NCBI GenBank assembly: GCA_014799915.1
Contig: JAAVHD010000071.1
Location: 1-38,712 of the forward strand
Source: Oscillibacter sp.
GTDB taxonomy: Bacteria; Bacillota; Clostridia; Oscillospirales; Oscillospiraceae
DNA length: 38,712 nucleotides
Direction of reading: 5' to 3'
Shown here: piece after piece, positions 13,781 through 23,753 of the stretch
Layout of the letters: each line of letters begins with the position of its first letter
Numbering within the stretch: position 1 is the stretch's first letter
The notes under the pieces: generated by a model
Told to the model about the DNA's origin: nothing
Database searches by the model: none
What the model saw: the letters and a program-made list of their open reading frames with translations, nothing else
Program-made: the position numbers and the translations under genes

Positions 13781-16477
13781 ATGATTAAAGTATCCAACGG
13801 AAGCTGTATCCGGCGGCTGGGCTTCCGCTCCATGAAGGCGTCCCGGACCCGGAACACCGTGGCGGTGCTGGCCATCGCCCTGACCACGGTGCTGTTCACG
13901 TCCCTCTTCACCATCGCCGCGTCCATCAACTACTCCCTCCAGCAGGAGAACTTCCGCCGGGCCGGAGGCGACGCCCACGGCTCCATCAAGTACATCACAT
14001 GGGAGCAGGCGGAGCAGCTCCGCCAGGACCCGCTGATCCAGGAGGCCTGGTGCCGCCTCTTTGTGGGGATGCCCCACGAAGAGCCCTTTCACAGGTCCCA
14101 TGTGGAGGTCAGCTATATCGAGCCCAACGGCGCGCCCCACTACTTCTGCGCCCCAGAGGAGGGCGCCCTTCCCCGGGAGGGCACCAACGAGGCCGCGACA
14201 GATACCTATGTCCTGACCCTGCTGGGCATCGAGCCTGAAGTGGGCGCACAGTTCACCATACCGATTGTTCTGGACGACGGCACGTCCGCGCCCCGCACCG
14301 TCGAGCGGACCTTCACCCTCTCCGGCTGGTGGGAGTACGACAGCGCCGTGCCGGCGAATCATGTGCTTTTGCCCCGGTCCGCCGCCGGGGAGCTTTGCGC
14401 CCTGTCCAACGGGGAGGAGGGCTCCCTGACGGGGGTCTGGAACCTGGACGTGATGTTCGCGCACCCTGTGGGCATCCAGGAGAACCTGACCGCCGTGCTG
14501 GAGCACGCCGGCTATCAATGCGATATGGCGGGGGCAGAGAACTTCCTGATTACCGGCGTGAACTGGGGCTACACCGGGGACAGGATGGTCAGGGGCTTTG
14601 ACCCCACCACGGCCATCACTGTCACGGTGGTCCTTTTGCTCATCATCTTCACCGGGTATCTCATCATCTACAACGTGTTTCAGATCTCCGTCACCAACGA
14701 CATCCGGTTTTACGGCCTGCTCAAGACCATTGGCACCACGGGGCGGCAGATCAGGCGGATCATCCGCCGACAGGCGTTGCTGCTCAGTCTGGCGGGCATC
14801 CCCGTTGGCCTGCTCCTGGGCTTTGCCGTCGGCAACATACTGACTCCGCTCATCATGGCCCACCTCAACTACAAGAACGTTTTTGTCTCCTTCAACCCCT
14901 GGATCTTCATCGGCGCGGCGGCGTTCGCCTTGCTGACGGTGTTTCTCTCCTGCGCCCGGCCAGGCCGGATCGCTGCCCGGGTCTCCCCGGTGGAGGCGGT
15001 GCGCTACACCGAGGGCGGACAGCCGAAAAAAGTCCGCAAACGGGCAGTCAAAGCCGGTACCGGCGGTGCCTCCCTGCCGAAAATGGCCTGGGCCAACCTG
15101 GGGCGGAGCCGGAGCAAAACCGTGGTCACTATTCTCTCCCTGACCCTGGCGGTGGTGCTGATGAACCTGGTGTATACCTTCGTCAGCGGCTTCGACCTGG
15201 AGAAATACCTCTCCAGCCAGGTGGCTACCGATTTTATCCTGGCCCACGCCGACTACTTCCAGTCCGGCGCAAACTTCCGCTCGGCGGACCAGGCGCTGCC
15301 GGAGGAAGTCATTACGGAAATCAACGCCCGGGGCGGCGTCACGGAGGGGGGCCGCGTCTACGGCCAGGAGAACACCATCCAGGTTTTCCTGCCGGAGGCA
15401 TACGTCCGCCGGGGCATCAGCAGCGTTTATTCTGAGGAAATGCTGGACAGCGTGGTCGCCTCCCGGGAGCATGTGGATGCGGACACCGTCGCAGGCAGCG
15501 CCATGCTCTACGGCATGGAGGACTTCATCCTCGGCGAAATCAGTGTGCTGGAGGGGGACGTCACGCCTTTGTCTGACCCCGGTCAGAACGCCATCGCCGC
15601 TGTCTACCACTCCGACGACTACGGAGCAGTCAATAACGATTCCAACTGCTTCCAGATTGGAGACACCGTAACCCTCCGCTATGTGACGGAGTGGATGAAT
15701 GTGGATACGGACACCGGAGAGGAAGTCTCCCCGGAGGAGGCGGAGGCTCGCTATGAGCGCGGGGAGGCGAATTTTGTTCCCCGGGCCAAGGTCTACGAGG
15801 ATAAGGAGTATACGGTCTGCGCCCTGGTCGAGATCCCCAGAGCCCTCACATACCGCTATACTCTCCTGGGCGGCAGTGCGCTGGCCATGGGGGCGGAGCT
15901 GTTCCAGCGGGATACCGGGATGCACTCCGTCATGGTCTACGCCTTCAACACGACAGAAGAATCCGACGCCGCCATGAACGATTTCCTGGAGGACTATACG
16001 GAGTCCGTCTGGCCCGCCTTTGACTACGAGAGCAAGCAGGGCGCGATGGCCGAGTTCGACGGCTTCCGGCGCATGTTCCTGACCATGGGCGGTGCGCTGG
16101 CGGCGGGTATCGGTCTGGTGGGCGTGCTGAACTTCATCAACGCCGTGCTCACGGGCATCCTGACGCGGAAGCGGGAGCTGGCAATGCTCCAGTCCGTGGG
16201 CATGACCGGGAAGCAGCTGAAGCGGATGCTGGTGTTTGAGGGACTCTACTACACCATGCTGTCCGCGGCCCTCTCCCTTGTTCTCAGCGGGTTGCTGGGG
16301 CCGCTGATGGGGGCGGTCTGCTCCATTTTCTGGTTCTTTACCTACCGGTTCACCGTCCTGCCGGTGCTGGTGGTAATGCCGCTGTTTTTGATCCTGGGGC
16401 TTCTGGTTCCGCTGCTGACCTACCGGTCTGTCGCCCGTTTCACAATCGTCGAGCGGCTACGGGAGGCGGAAGGCTGA
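13781..16477 (+). CDS. ABC transporter permease with two FtsX/MacB domains
   Basis: An 898-aa permease; ATG at 13781 with GGTGAGG upstream is chosen over GTG at 13772. Layout: helix near residue 30-50; extracellular domain of about 230 residues; three helices around 280-400; a fifth helix after residue 440; a second extracellular domain of about 300 residues; three C-terminal helices. It thus contains two copies of the FtsX unit, as in LolCE-like type VII exporters, rather than the ten-helix BceB plan. Such proteins use energy from the ATPase to move or sense substrates at the outer face. Together with the regulator and kinase this suggests response to antimicrobial peptides or envelope stress. 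Confidence 0.9.
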   Translation: MIKVSNGSCIRRLGFRSMKASRTRNTVAVLAIALTTVLFTSLFTIAASINYSLQQENFRRAGGDAHGSIKYITWEQAEQLRQDPLIQEAWCRLFVGMPHEEPFHRSHVEVSYIEPNGAPHYFCAPEEGALPREGTNEAATDTYVLTLLGIEPEVGAQFTIPIVLDDGTSAPRTVERTFTLSGWWEYDSAVPANHVLLPRSAAGELCALSNGEEGSLTGVWNLDVMFAHPVGIQENLTAVLEHAGYQCDMAGAENFLITGVNWGYTGDRMVRGFDPTTAITVTVVLLLIIFTGYLIIYNVFQISVTNDIRFYGLLKTIGTTGRQIRRIIRRQALLLSLAGIPVGLLLGFAVGNILTPLIMAHLNYKNVFVSFNPWIFIGAAAFALLTVFLSCARPGRIAARVSPVEAVRYTEGGQPKKVRKRAVKAGTGGASLPKMAWANLGRSRSKTVVTILSLTLAVVLMNLVYTFVSGFDLEKYLSSQVATDFILAHADYFQSGANFRSADQALPEEVITEINARGGVTEGGRVYGQENTIQVFLPEAYVRRGISSVYSEEMLDSVVASREHVDADTVAGSAMLYGMEDFILGEISVLEGDVTPLSDPGQNAIAAVYHSDDYGAVNNDSNCFQIGDTVTLRYVTEWMNVDTDTGEEVSPEEAEARYERGEANFVPRAKVYEDKEYTVCALVEIPRALTYRYTLLGGSALAMGAELFQRDTGMHSVMVYAFNTTEESDAAMNDFLEDYTESVWPAFDYESKQGAMAEFDGFRRMFLTMGGALAAGIGLVGVLNFINAVLTGILTRKRELAMLQSVGMTGKQLKRMLVFEGLYYTMLSAALSLVLSGLLGPLMGAVCSIFWFFTYRFTVLPVLVVMPLFLILGLLVPLLTYRSVARFTIVERLREAEG

Positions 16478-16607
16478 CAGCCCCTGCCAGAAGCCGGAAG
16501 CACAAAGAGGACCCCTTGCCGCACCTGTATATCAAATAGCGACACATTTTACAGGTCCAGCATATTCAAAAATCTGCACTGCATTTACCTGTTCGCAAAT
16601 ATAAAAA

Positions 16608-16636
16608 GTGGGAGATGTGAAAAACACATCTCCCAC
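16608..16636 (-). terminator. Terminator of the hsd operon
   Basis: A perfect 12-bp stem (GTGGGAGATGTG/CACATCTCCCAC). Read leftwards it is followed by TTTTTAT, so it ends the hsdR transcript. The flanking 16478-16660 holds no other feature I can see. Confidence 0.8.
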
Positions 16637-16660
16637 AAACTGATCTTCTGGACGTAAGGA

Positions 16661-19600
16661 CTAAACGGCAACAGCCGCATTTGCATTGATCGACCGTATC
16701 ACATCCCGAATCCCCGCCCACAGCGTCAGATCCGCGAATATCTCCACAATATTCCCCTGGTCAGTGAAGGGTGATTTCTGTAGAACGGACATATCCTTCA
16801 CCATCCCGTTTTTGACCACGTAACTGATGATCTGGTTCACGAAATAGATCTGCCGATGATCCAGATTCACGTCATTGAGATACCGGGCAAACGCCTCCTT
16901 GGCGGCATTCATATCCAGCCCGACGATCTCGCGCACCAGCTCCCCCAGAGGCTTGTCCTGGTATTCCCGGATATAATCCTCTTTAGAACCGGCCTCGCTC
17001 CAGAGAATCTCCTCCAGCCGCTCCAGGTCCTGTTCCGTCAGCGGCTGGTTGGTGTGGAGCTTGTGGATAGCCTCCTCGCTCTGGTGCTGGCGGATATAGT
17101 AGTTGACCCGCTCCTTGTAATCCGCCAAATCGTCGTTCTCCAGCTCAGAATCCCGCCATTGGGATGATACGATCTCGTCCGCCAGGTCGGTGGTGCAGAA
17201 GTGCCGCTCCTTTGGCGGGATATATTGGATCAGCTCCCGCAGTTCTTTACGGATACGTTCAAATTCTCTGATACCTGCCGTCTCTATGTAATCCGTTTGG
17301 ATCAGTTGGCGCAGAAATTCCCGCTTTGCTTCAATAGCCGGAATGTTGGATATCTCCGCCACCGCCCGGGCTTTTCGCACCAATTCCTTCCGGGCCTTGG
17401 TATAGGTCTGCCCTGCTAAGCAGGCCAGTTCGATGCCATACAACAGTGCGTCAAACTGTACCGCAGAAGCCTCCTCTTCTGCGGGCGACAGCAATGGAGC
17501 CAGTTCCTCCAGCTGGAGGGTGTTTTCGTAAGTCAGCCCCGCATAAGATTCCGGCTTGGAAAACCGCTCCACCTCCCGCAGATGCAGGCGCACGGCGAAG
17601 CTGCTCCTGTCCAGTGCCGCCACTTGGGCCGCCATGCTTTCCACCAGGCTCTGGCGGAAAGCGGTCAGCTCCTCCGTCTGATACTCCGGGAGCTTCAGGA
17701 CAAGCCGCGCCTTCAAATCAAAGATCCTCTCCTGAAGGGAGCGTTGGACAGCGGCCTCCTTCCCCTTGGGATTCTCCCGGAAGAAAGCAAAATTGTCGCA
17801 GAAATCAAAGATATAAAAACACTGCTTATCCGCACCGTCCAGCAGCCCCGGACACAGCCGGGTCCCCCGGCCGATCATCTGCCAGAACTTAGCCCGGCTC
17901 ATCACCCGCTTGAAGAACACCAGGTTCACCACCTCCGGCACGTCGATGCCAGTGTCCAGCATGTCCACGGAAATGGCAATCCGGGGCAGTTTGGCGGGGT
18001 CGGAGAACTGGTCAATAGCGCTCTGGGCGTACCGGGTCTGATTGTCGATCACCTGGGCCCAGCCCACATAGGCGTGATACTCCCGGTTAAAAATTTCCAG
18101 GATTTTCTCCGCGTGGCGGTGATTCTTCGCAAATATGATCGTCTTTCCCAGCTTGTTGCCGTAGTCCACCCGGACGCCCTGGGTCATCAGGGCATCCAGC
18201 ACCTTGCGGATGGTGTCCTCATTGAATACCCACTCGTTGAGCGCGGAGCTCTCGATCCGGTCCGGCAGTACGCCGTCTTCATCGGTGAAAGTGTTTTCGT
18301 ATTGCTCTTTATCCTCGTCTGACAGCTGGTCGTACGCAATGCCCTCGCTGGTGAATTTCAGCGTGGTCTCCAGACAGCGGAAGTCCACCAGATAGCCGTC
18401 CTCCACCGCCTGACTCAGCTCGTAGCCATAGGTGGGGTCGCCCTCCCGGAGGTCGAAAATGCCGTAGGTGTTCTTGTCGATCTCCGCCTTGGGCGTGGCG
18501 GTCAGGCCCACAAGGTGGGCGTCAAAGTAGTCGAAAATAGTCTGATATTTCTTGTAAATACTCCGGTGGGCCTCGTCTACAATAATAAGATCAAAGTGCC
18601 CCACGGTGAACAGCTTGCCGCCGTCCTCGTCCCTGGCGTCGTCGATGCAGCCCATCATGGTCTGATAGGTGGAGAACACCGCCCGGGCGGTCAGATTCTC
18701 CCGGTCCTCGCAGAGATTGGTCAGGCTCAGGTCCGGCAGCAAGTTCACAAACGCCCGCTTGGCCTGGGTCACCAGACTGGTGCGGTCCGCCAGGAACAGC
18801 ACGTTCTTCACCCAGCCCCGGCGCAGCAGGGCCTCCACCAGGGAGATGATCGTCCGGGTCTTGCCGGACCCGGTAGCCATGACCAGCAGCGCCTTCCGGC
18901 GGTTCTCCGCTTCAAAGGCGCGGCAGACGGCCTTCACCGCCTCCACCTGATAGTACCGCCCGGCAATGTCCTCCCGGGGGGACGCATCCTCCAGACCGGC
19001 ACGGAGGGTCAGCTTGTTGAACTCCTTCTCCAGGTCCCACTTGGCGTAGATGCCGGAGACGGGACGCTCGTTGTAATAGGGGTGGTTCCAGATGCGGGTA
19101 TCGAAGCCGTTGGTCAGGAAAATCACAGGACGGCGGCCGAATTTCTGCTCCAGGATGTCCGCGTACAGCTTGGCCTGCTGACGGCCTGCCGCCGGGTCCT
19201 TACAGGTGCGCTTGGCCTCCACCAGCGCCAGGGGGCGGCCATCGCCGCCCAGCAGCACGTAGTCCACGAAGCCCCTGCCGGACGGATTGGGCATCCCCTC
19301 CACGGGGTACTCGCTGAGCCAGTCGGCGCCCTCCGTCCAGCCCGCGTCCTGGAGCATGGTGTCGATATACAGCTTCCGGGTCTCGTACTCGGTGAGGTCC
19401 AGGGGCTTGGGGACGTAGGCGGGCTGTTGGGCCTGCCGCCGCTGGGTCAGCTGGCTGGAGAGCTCCGGCGCTGCCTCGAAGAACATGGGCGGCTGGCTGG
19501 TAAGCTCGTCCAGCACCTTGCGGTCCACAATGACCGCTTCCTCCAGCTCCGGCAGCAGGGCGGGGTCGAAGTCGTGGGGCTCATAGTCCGGGTCGTAGCA

Positions 19601-19978
19601 GCAGGCGATGAAATCCAGGAAATAAAACAGATTCTCCAGAGCCAGGCGTGCCTGGTCCCTGGAGATCTTTTTTGCACTGTGGGCGGCGGTGTTGCCTAAA
19701 CGGCGCAGGAAGTCCAGCCGCCGCAGGAGGTTCTGATCGTCCACCAGGTCCACAAACTCCACCGTGCCCAGCAGGACGGCGAGGTCCTTCTTATAGGGCA
19801 TGACCAGCTGCTTGTCGCAGGCGTACATCCACTTCACCGCCAGCTCCATGGCCTTCCGGCAGCCAAAGACGCAGGAGGCGGGGTCAATGGCATAGAGACG
19901 CTCCGCCGTCAGAGCGGCGGGGGCGAAGGGGGTGAATTGTTCGGTTTGGTAGGGGGTGAAGTTGGGCATGGGGGTCAC
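16661..19978 (-). CDS. hsdR: Type I restriction enzyme R subunit
   Basis: The 1105-aa subunit cuts DNA after ATP-driven translocation. An N-terminal DUF4145-like helical domain (about 1-150) contains RRLGNTAAH (92-100). The nuclease domain has a PD-(D/E)xK-type motif ending VEAKR, near residue 255. Two helicase domains follow with Walker A MATGSGKT, DEAH box, GLTATP and QMIGRGTR, then an EcoEI-type C-terminal domain that binds the methylase. Length suits the EcoEI-like class. It is the last gene of the operon, two bases after the accessory gene, and is as GC-rich as hsdM. No disrupted motif is seen, so it should be active. Confidence 0.93.
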   Translation of the reverse strand: MTPMPNFTPYQTEQFTPFAPAALTAERLYAIDPASCVFGCRKAMELAVKWMYACDKQLVMPYKKDLAVLLGTVEFVDLVDDQNLLRRLDFLRRLGNTAAHSAKKISRDQARLALENLFYFLDFIACCYDPDYEPHDFDPALLPELEEAVIVDRKVLDELTSQPPMFFEAAPELSSQLTQRRQAQQPAYVPKPLDLTEYETRKLYIDTMLQDAGWTEGADWLSEYPVEGMPNPSGRGFVDYVLLGGDGRPLALVEAKRTCKDPAAGRQQAKLYADILEQKFGRRPVIFLTNGFDTRIWNHPYYNERPVSGIYAKWDLEKEFNKLTLRAGLEDASPREDIAGRYYQVEAVKAVCRAFEAENRRKALLVMATGSGKTRTIISLVEALLRRGWVKNVLFLADRTSLVTQAKRAFVNLLPDLSLTNLCEDRENLTARAVFSTYQTMMGCIDDARDEDGGKLFTVGHFDLIIVDEAHRSIYKKYQTIFDYFDAHLVGLTATPKAEIDKNTYGIFDLREGDPTYGYELSQAVEDGYLVDFRCLETTLKFTSEGIAYDQLSDEDKEQYENTFTDEDGVLPDRIESSALNEWVFNEDTIRKVLDALMTQGVRVDYGNKLGKTIIFAKNHRHAEKILEIFNREYHAYVGWAQVIDNQTRYAQSAIDQFSDPAKLPRIAISVDMLDTGIDVPEVVNLVFFKRVMSRAKFWQMIGRGTRLCPGLLDGADKQCFYIFDFCDNFAFFRENPKGKEAAVQRSLQERIFDLKARLVLKLPEYQTEELTAFRQSLVESMAAQVAALDRSSFAVRLHLREVERFSKPESYAGLTYENTLQLEELAPLLSPAEEEASAVQFDALLYGIELACLAGQTYTKARKELVRKARAVAEISNIPAIEAKREFLRQLIQTDYIETAGIREFERIRKELRELIQYIPPKERHFCTTDLADEIVSSQWRDSELENDDLADYKERVNYYIRQHQSEEAIHKLHTNQPLTEQDLERLEEILWSEAGSKEDYIREYQDKPLGELVREIVGLDMNAAKEAFARYLNDVNLDHRQIYFVNQIISYVVKNGMVKDMSVLQKSPFTDQGNIVEIFADLTLWAGIRDVIRSINANAAVAV

Positions 19979-19980
19979 CT

Positions 19981-20820
19981 CTATTCCGCAGAAATTATTT
20001 CTATCTCATAGTTGGGATGATACTTTATATCTTCAAAAAATTCTTTGAGCAAATGTAATGGTAACATCTTAACTGACGGTGCTTGTGTATCCTCATTTAC
20101 GACTAAAATGACTGGCGATATAATTTTATGGGCTTGACAAAGCTTAAAAATATTCTGGTTTGCCTCAACCGCAGAAAGCGCAACAGTTTCAAGTGATTTT
20201 AGATATAATGTAGTTATTGCGACCTTAGTTTCTGCAATATATGGAACAATGTCGATTTTTTCTGGAAGGCGCTCAATCTCTCCCCTCAATTTGCTCCATT
20301 TTTGATACTGCAACAACTGTGTACGGCTGCAATACATAGCCACTCCCGAAGAAACAGAATCTGTTATTGTAGTTAGAGGCATGTTATAATGAACAACGTA
20401 GTTTCTCATTCTAGTAAAAAGACGATACCCAAAATAATCGTCATATAAAGTGCTATTTAGAGTTTCAAATGACTTCAAATCTGCTGAGCTTTTCTGAGAA
20501 ATAGCATGGCTAATTACATCATAAAAAGTTTTGATAAATGAAAGATAGTTTACCAAGAGCTTATTCCCTGTAGTCAAATGCTTGGTTATCTGCGAATTGC
20601 TATATGGGGTATTTGAATGCTGTAGGGCACATAAATATCGCTCTAAGTCAGTCGCGCTTTCCAGCGTCATATCTTTAACGCTTCGGCAAATATGATAGAA
20701 GGTGGTGAAGCTAAACCAATCAAATATCTCTGTGCATTCTTGTTTACTAATATTAGAACCAGCAACAACTTTTAATTCGTCACCATCTTTTGCTAAATTA
20801 GCTAAATAATATTGTTCCAT
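19981..20820 (-). CDS. 279-aa accessory protein in the hsd operon, HEPN-like motif
   Basis: Not a known hsd subunit. The protein is mostly helical. Residues 137-146 read TRMRNYVVHY, giving R139-N140-x3-H144, which fits the HEPN RNase signature R-[polar]-x3-5-H. A final beta-strand segment (IISPVILVVNEDTQ) follows. It lies between hsdS and hsdR with an eight-base gap on one side and two on the other, so it is expressed with the system. A HEPN RNase in a type I locus recalls PrrC, the anticodon nuclease held silent by an hsd complex, but this protein lacks the PrrC NTPase and is shorter. The gene is AT-rich like hsdS and unlike hsdM and hsdR. Function is inferred from the motif and context. Confidence 0.75.
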   Translation of the reverse strand: MEQYYLANLAKDGDELKVVAGSNISKQECTEIFDWFSFTTFYHICRSVKDMTLESATDLERYLCALQHSNTPYSNSQITKHLTTGNKLLVNYLSFIKTFYDVISHAISQKSSADLKSFETLNSTLYDDYFGYRLFTRMRNYVVHYNMPLTTITDSVSSGVAMYCSRTQLLQYQKWSKLRGEIERLPEKIDIVPYIAETKVAITTLYLKSLETVALSAVEANQNIFKLCQAHKIISPVILVVNEDTQAPSVKMLPLHLLKEFFEDIKYHPNYEIEIISAE

Positions 20821-20828
20821 CTATCTCC

Positions 20829-21926
20829 TCACCCAAAATACTCCTGCATCAACGCCTTTTTCAGCACTTCCAGTTTAGCAAGGCTCTGCTGGATTGTCAA
20901 CTTCTGTCGATCAATTTGTTTTGAAAATACAGAAAAATCTCTCTGTAATGTTATAGTTGCGATAGGGATAGGAACTTCGTTGAGTGTTTTTACGGCAAGT
21001 CCCGGTTGTGCTGCTCCCGTGTGAAAACGATATAAATCCATATATTTAAGTAAATAAAACAACCACATTGTGTCCATTTCAATAATGGGGGTAACTAAAA
21101 CAGCATGTTCTGTTGCGTGAAAATTTCCATTGGCAAGCTGGAGATTGCCGCATAAAGCACCTTGCCGCCCGATAATTGGATATAGTCCATGCTGTGTGCT
21201 TTCTTTGACATAACCACGAATGCCATTTCCTCCATAACATGGAATTGGATATTCTTTACTAAACTCATGAATTTCATCAGCAGATGTTGTCGTTCCAGCC
21301 TTCAAATTGCATATTTTCCCTAATTGTTTTGTTGGCAGGCATCTACAGTTCGTGATAGGGTCCCCAAACATCTCCACAAACCGCGCCTTGACCAATTCAT
21401 CCAATTTGACAAACTGCTGTTTACGAAGAGAAATCACTGCCCTGATTTTTTCTAAAATATTGGCAATACGCTGCTGCTCTTTGAGAGATGGCAAAATAAT
21501 TGACATCTTAGAAAATTCGGACTTGTTAATAATTGGTACAACAGCGGCGTTAGCTGTTTCCTGCATGTGGTCTTTTTTATTTGCAATCGCATACGCAAGA
21601 TAATGTGTATCAACAAGATTTGTATCCGGAATCACCGCATTTATCTGCTGATTGAACGCACACTCACTTTTCAATATTGCCGTTTTACCAATAATTCCTA
21701 TACATGTAACCAAGATGCTGCCTTGAGGCGCTAATCGTGCGTTATTACGTGCGCTTTCTGAGATATAAAATTCACTTTCTGATAATTCCACTATTTCGGA
21801 TTCACTTATATCACTTGGCTTTATAAAACAAATATCATTAGAATTATAATTTTCTACATCAGATGTTTTAGGCGTGTTACCGGTCATAATTGTTGCAATA
21901 TCTTTCAGTTGGACAACCTTAGTCAT
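20829..21926 (-). CDS. hsdS: Type I restriction-modification specificity subunit
   Basis: About 365 aa with the usual two target-recognition halves. TRD1 covers about 1-150, then a central conserved helix (SLKEQQRIANILEKIRAVI). TRD2 starts near QLGKICNLKAGTTTS, and the second helix pair includes LTIQQSLAKLEVLKKALMQ. The protein picks the bipartite target of the system. The ATG at 21926 overlaps the hsdM stop (TGATG); a GTG at 21929 is the alternative. Strongly AT-rich compared with hsdM, consistent with exchange of the specificity cassette. Confidence 0.92.
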   Translation of the reverse strand: MTKVVQLKDIATIMTGNTPKTSDVENYNSNDICFIKPSDISESEIVELSESEFYISESARNNARLAPQGSILVTCIGIIGKTAILKSECAFNQQINAVIPDTNLVDTHYLAYAIANKKDHMQETANAAVVPIINKSEFSKMSIILPSLKEQQRIANILEKIRAVISLRKQQFVKLDELVKARFVEMFGDPITNCRCLPTKQLGKICNLKAGTTTSADEIHEFSKEYPIPCYGGNGIRGYVKESTQHGLYPIIGRQGALCGNLQLANGNFHATEHAVLVTPIIEMDTMWLFYLLKYMDLYRFHTGAAQPGLAVKTLNEVPIPIATITLQRDFSVFSKQIDRQKLTIQQSLAKLEVLKKALMQEYFG

Positions 21927-23389
21927 CACACCATCCCCTCCAACTCCTCCAGCCCCCTGGCAATCTCTTTCTCCAGCTCCCTCAGCTGTGCAAAAATCTC
22001 ACTTGTCGGCGGATACTCCACCGGCACATAGGCGGTCTTCTTATACTTGTTGATAGACAAATCATACCCGTTCTCCACGATCTCCGCCATAGGCACCAGG
22101 AACGACTGCTCCGTCCGCTCCCGTCCCTCCTCGCCCGCCAGGTCATGGAACCGGGCCACGATGTCCGGGATATCGTTATCCGCCACCGCCGTCCGCTTGT
22201 CGTCCAGGCTGAACCCGTCGGCGCGCATGTCGTAAAACCACACCTTGTCCGTGCCGCCGTGGCCGGTCTTGGTGAACACCAGCACCGCCGTGGACACCCC
22301 GGCGTAGGGCTTGAACACCCCGGAGGGCATGGAGATCACCGCCTCCAGCCGGTGGTTCTCGATAATCTCCCGCCGGATGTCCTTGTGGGCCTTGGAGGAC
22401 CCGAACAGCACCCCGTCCGGCACGATGCACGCGCACCGTCCGCCCACCTTCAGCATCCGCAGGAACAGGGCCAGGAACAGCAGCTCCGTCTTTTTCGTCT
22501 TGCAGACCTTCAGCAGGCCGGGGGCCACGATGTCCGCGTCCAGACTGCCCTTGAAGGGCGGATTGGCCAGGATCATGGTGTACTTGTCCATATCGGCGTT
22601 CTGGTCGCTGAGGCTGTCCCTGTACTGGATGGAAGGATTTTCCACCCCGTGGGTCATCATGTTCATGGCCCCGATGCGCAGCATGGTGCGGTCCATGTCG
22701 TAGCCGGTGAACATGGCGGTGTTGTAGTGGGCCAGCCGGACGGGATCATAGAAGATCTCGTCCTTGCACTTCTCCTTCAGGTACTCCCCCGCCGCCACCA
22801 GGAAGCCGCTGGTGCCGCAGGCCGGGTCGCAGATGCGCTCGTCCGGACCGGGGTTCAGCAGTTCCACCATCATGCGGATGATGTGCCGGGGCGTGCGGAA
22901 CTGGCCGTTGGTGCCCGCGGTGGAGAGCTTGGAGAGCAGGTACTCGTACACGTCGCCCCGGATGTCCTTATTCGCCAGCCCGGAGGCATAGATGGCGTCC
23001 ATCTGGTCCACGATCTGGCTGAGCTTCTGGGGCGTGGGGATCATGAAGATCGCGTCGCCCATGTACTTGGTGTAAGCGCTGTCCTGATCGGCGTGGAGGC
23101 CTTTCAGGAAGGGGAACACGCCGTTCTGAACGATGTTGAACATCTCGGCGGCGGGCAGATCCCGGAAAACGGACCATTTATACTGCCGCTGTTCAGCGCC
23201 GAAAATGCTGGTATAGGGCAGATCCAGCATGACCGCTTCCTTGGCCCGCAGGTCGTCCATGGCATCCAGGTCGTGGATGAACATGAGGTAGGTGATCTGC
23301 TCGATGACGGTCAGCGGGTTGGTCAGTCCGCCGGTCCAGAAGGTCTCCCATAAGCTGTCGATCTTGTTTTTCAGTTCGCCGGTAATCAT
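21926..23389 (-). CDS. hsdM: Type I restriction-modification methyltransferase subunit
   Basis: A 487-aa adenine-N6 methyltransferase. The N-terminal helical HsdM domain (about 1-140) is followed by the catalytic domain with SAM motif [11 protein letters not shown] and catalytic motif IV LANPPF. Together with two HsdS-bound copies it methylates the host target. It is the first gene of the leftward operon (hsdM, hsdS, accessory, hsdR), behind an AAGGTGG site and a promoter at 23428-23456. Confidence 0.95.
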   Translation of the reverse strand: MITGELKNKIDSLWETFWTGGLTNPLTVIEQITYLMFIHDLDAMDDLRAKEAVMLDLPYTSIFGAEQRQYKWSVFRDLPAAEMFNIVQNGVFPFLKGLHADQDSAYTKYMGDAIFMIPTPQKLSQIVDQMDAIYASGLANKDIRGDVYEYLLSKLSTAGTNGQFRTPRHIIRMMVELLNPGPDERICDPACGTSGFLVAAGEYLKEKCKDEIFYDPVRLAHYNTAMFTGYDMDRTMLRIGAMNMMTHGVENPSIQYRDSLSDQNADMDKYTMILANPPFKGSLDADIVAPGLLKVCKTKKTELLFLALFLRMLKVGGRCACIVPDGVLFGSSKAHKDIRREIIENHRLEAVISMPSGVFKPYAGVSTAVLVFTKTGHGGTDKVWFYDMRADGFSLDDKRTAVADNDIPDIVARFHDLAGEEGRERTEQSFLVPMAEIVENGYDLSINKYKKTAYVPVEYPPTSEIFAQLRELEKEIARGLEELEGMV

Positions 23390-23427
23390 AGCGCTTCCAC
23401 CTTTCGCAATGTGTTGGATTTGGGAAA

Positions 23428-23456
23428 ATTATAGCATATTCCGGCAGGAAAGTGAA
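23428..23456 (-). promoter_or_regulatory. Promoter of the hsd operon
   Basis: Read leftwards: TTCACT (23456-23451), 17-bp spacer, TATAAT (23433-23428), about 40 bases before the hsdM start. Confidence 0.6.
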
Positions 23457-23460
23457 GGGG

Positions 23461-23712
23461 TGTATCTTGGGTGTCCTTGGCGGAATATAAATCAAAATCT
23501 TTACCGGTCGCTTTTGCGCTTTACATCGTCAGCATCCAATCCGTCGGACTGCATAAAATTATCTGCGGTTTATCCGATGGCTTTTTGCCGCACAAGGGCA
23601 GAAATGGGGTCGTTTGTCCACACGCCGCGAAAAGGTTTGTAAAATCCTACAATTTTGTGCTTTTACACAGGATAAACAGGGACATTCCGGATGAAGGAAA
23701 GGATTTTCTCTA
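23461..23712. other. Intergenic stretch with no identified feature
   Basis: This stretch separates the divergent hsd and opp promoters. ORFs crossing it are short or are antisense extensions of the binding-protein gene and show no domain. I see no repeat, RNA gene or terminator here. Confidence 0.5.
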
Positions 23713-23740
23713 TTGACAAACCCTCGCAAAAGTTTATAAT
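23713..23740 (+). promoter_or_regulatory. Promoter of the oligopeptide transporter operon
   Basis: TTGACA (23713-23718), 16-bp spacer, TATAAT (23735-23740). Both hexamers match consensus, implying strong expression of the binding protein. Confidence 0.75.
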
Positions 23741-23753
23741 TAAAATAGAGTAT

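Noticed and set aside
13463-15925. 820-codon minus-strand ORF opposite the ABC genes
   Set aside because: It mirrors the ATPase and permease frames, has biased His/Gln/Arg-rich composition and no domain; typical shadow ORF of GC-rich genes.
22145-23353. 402-codon plus-strand ORF opposite hsdM
   Set aside because: Shadow ORF; hsdM on the minus strand has intact methyltransferase motifs.
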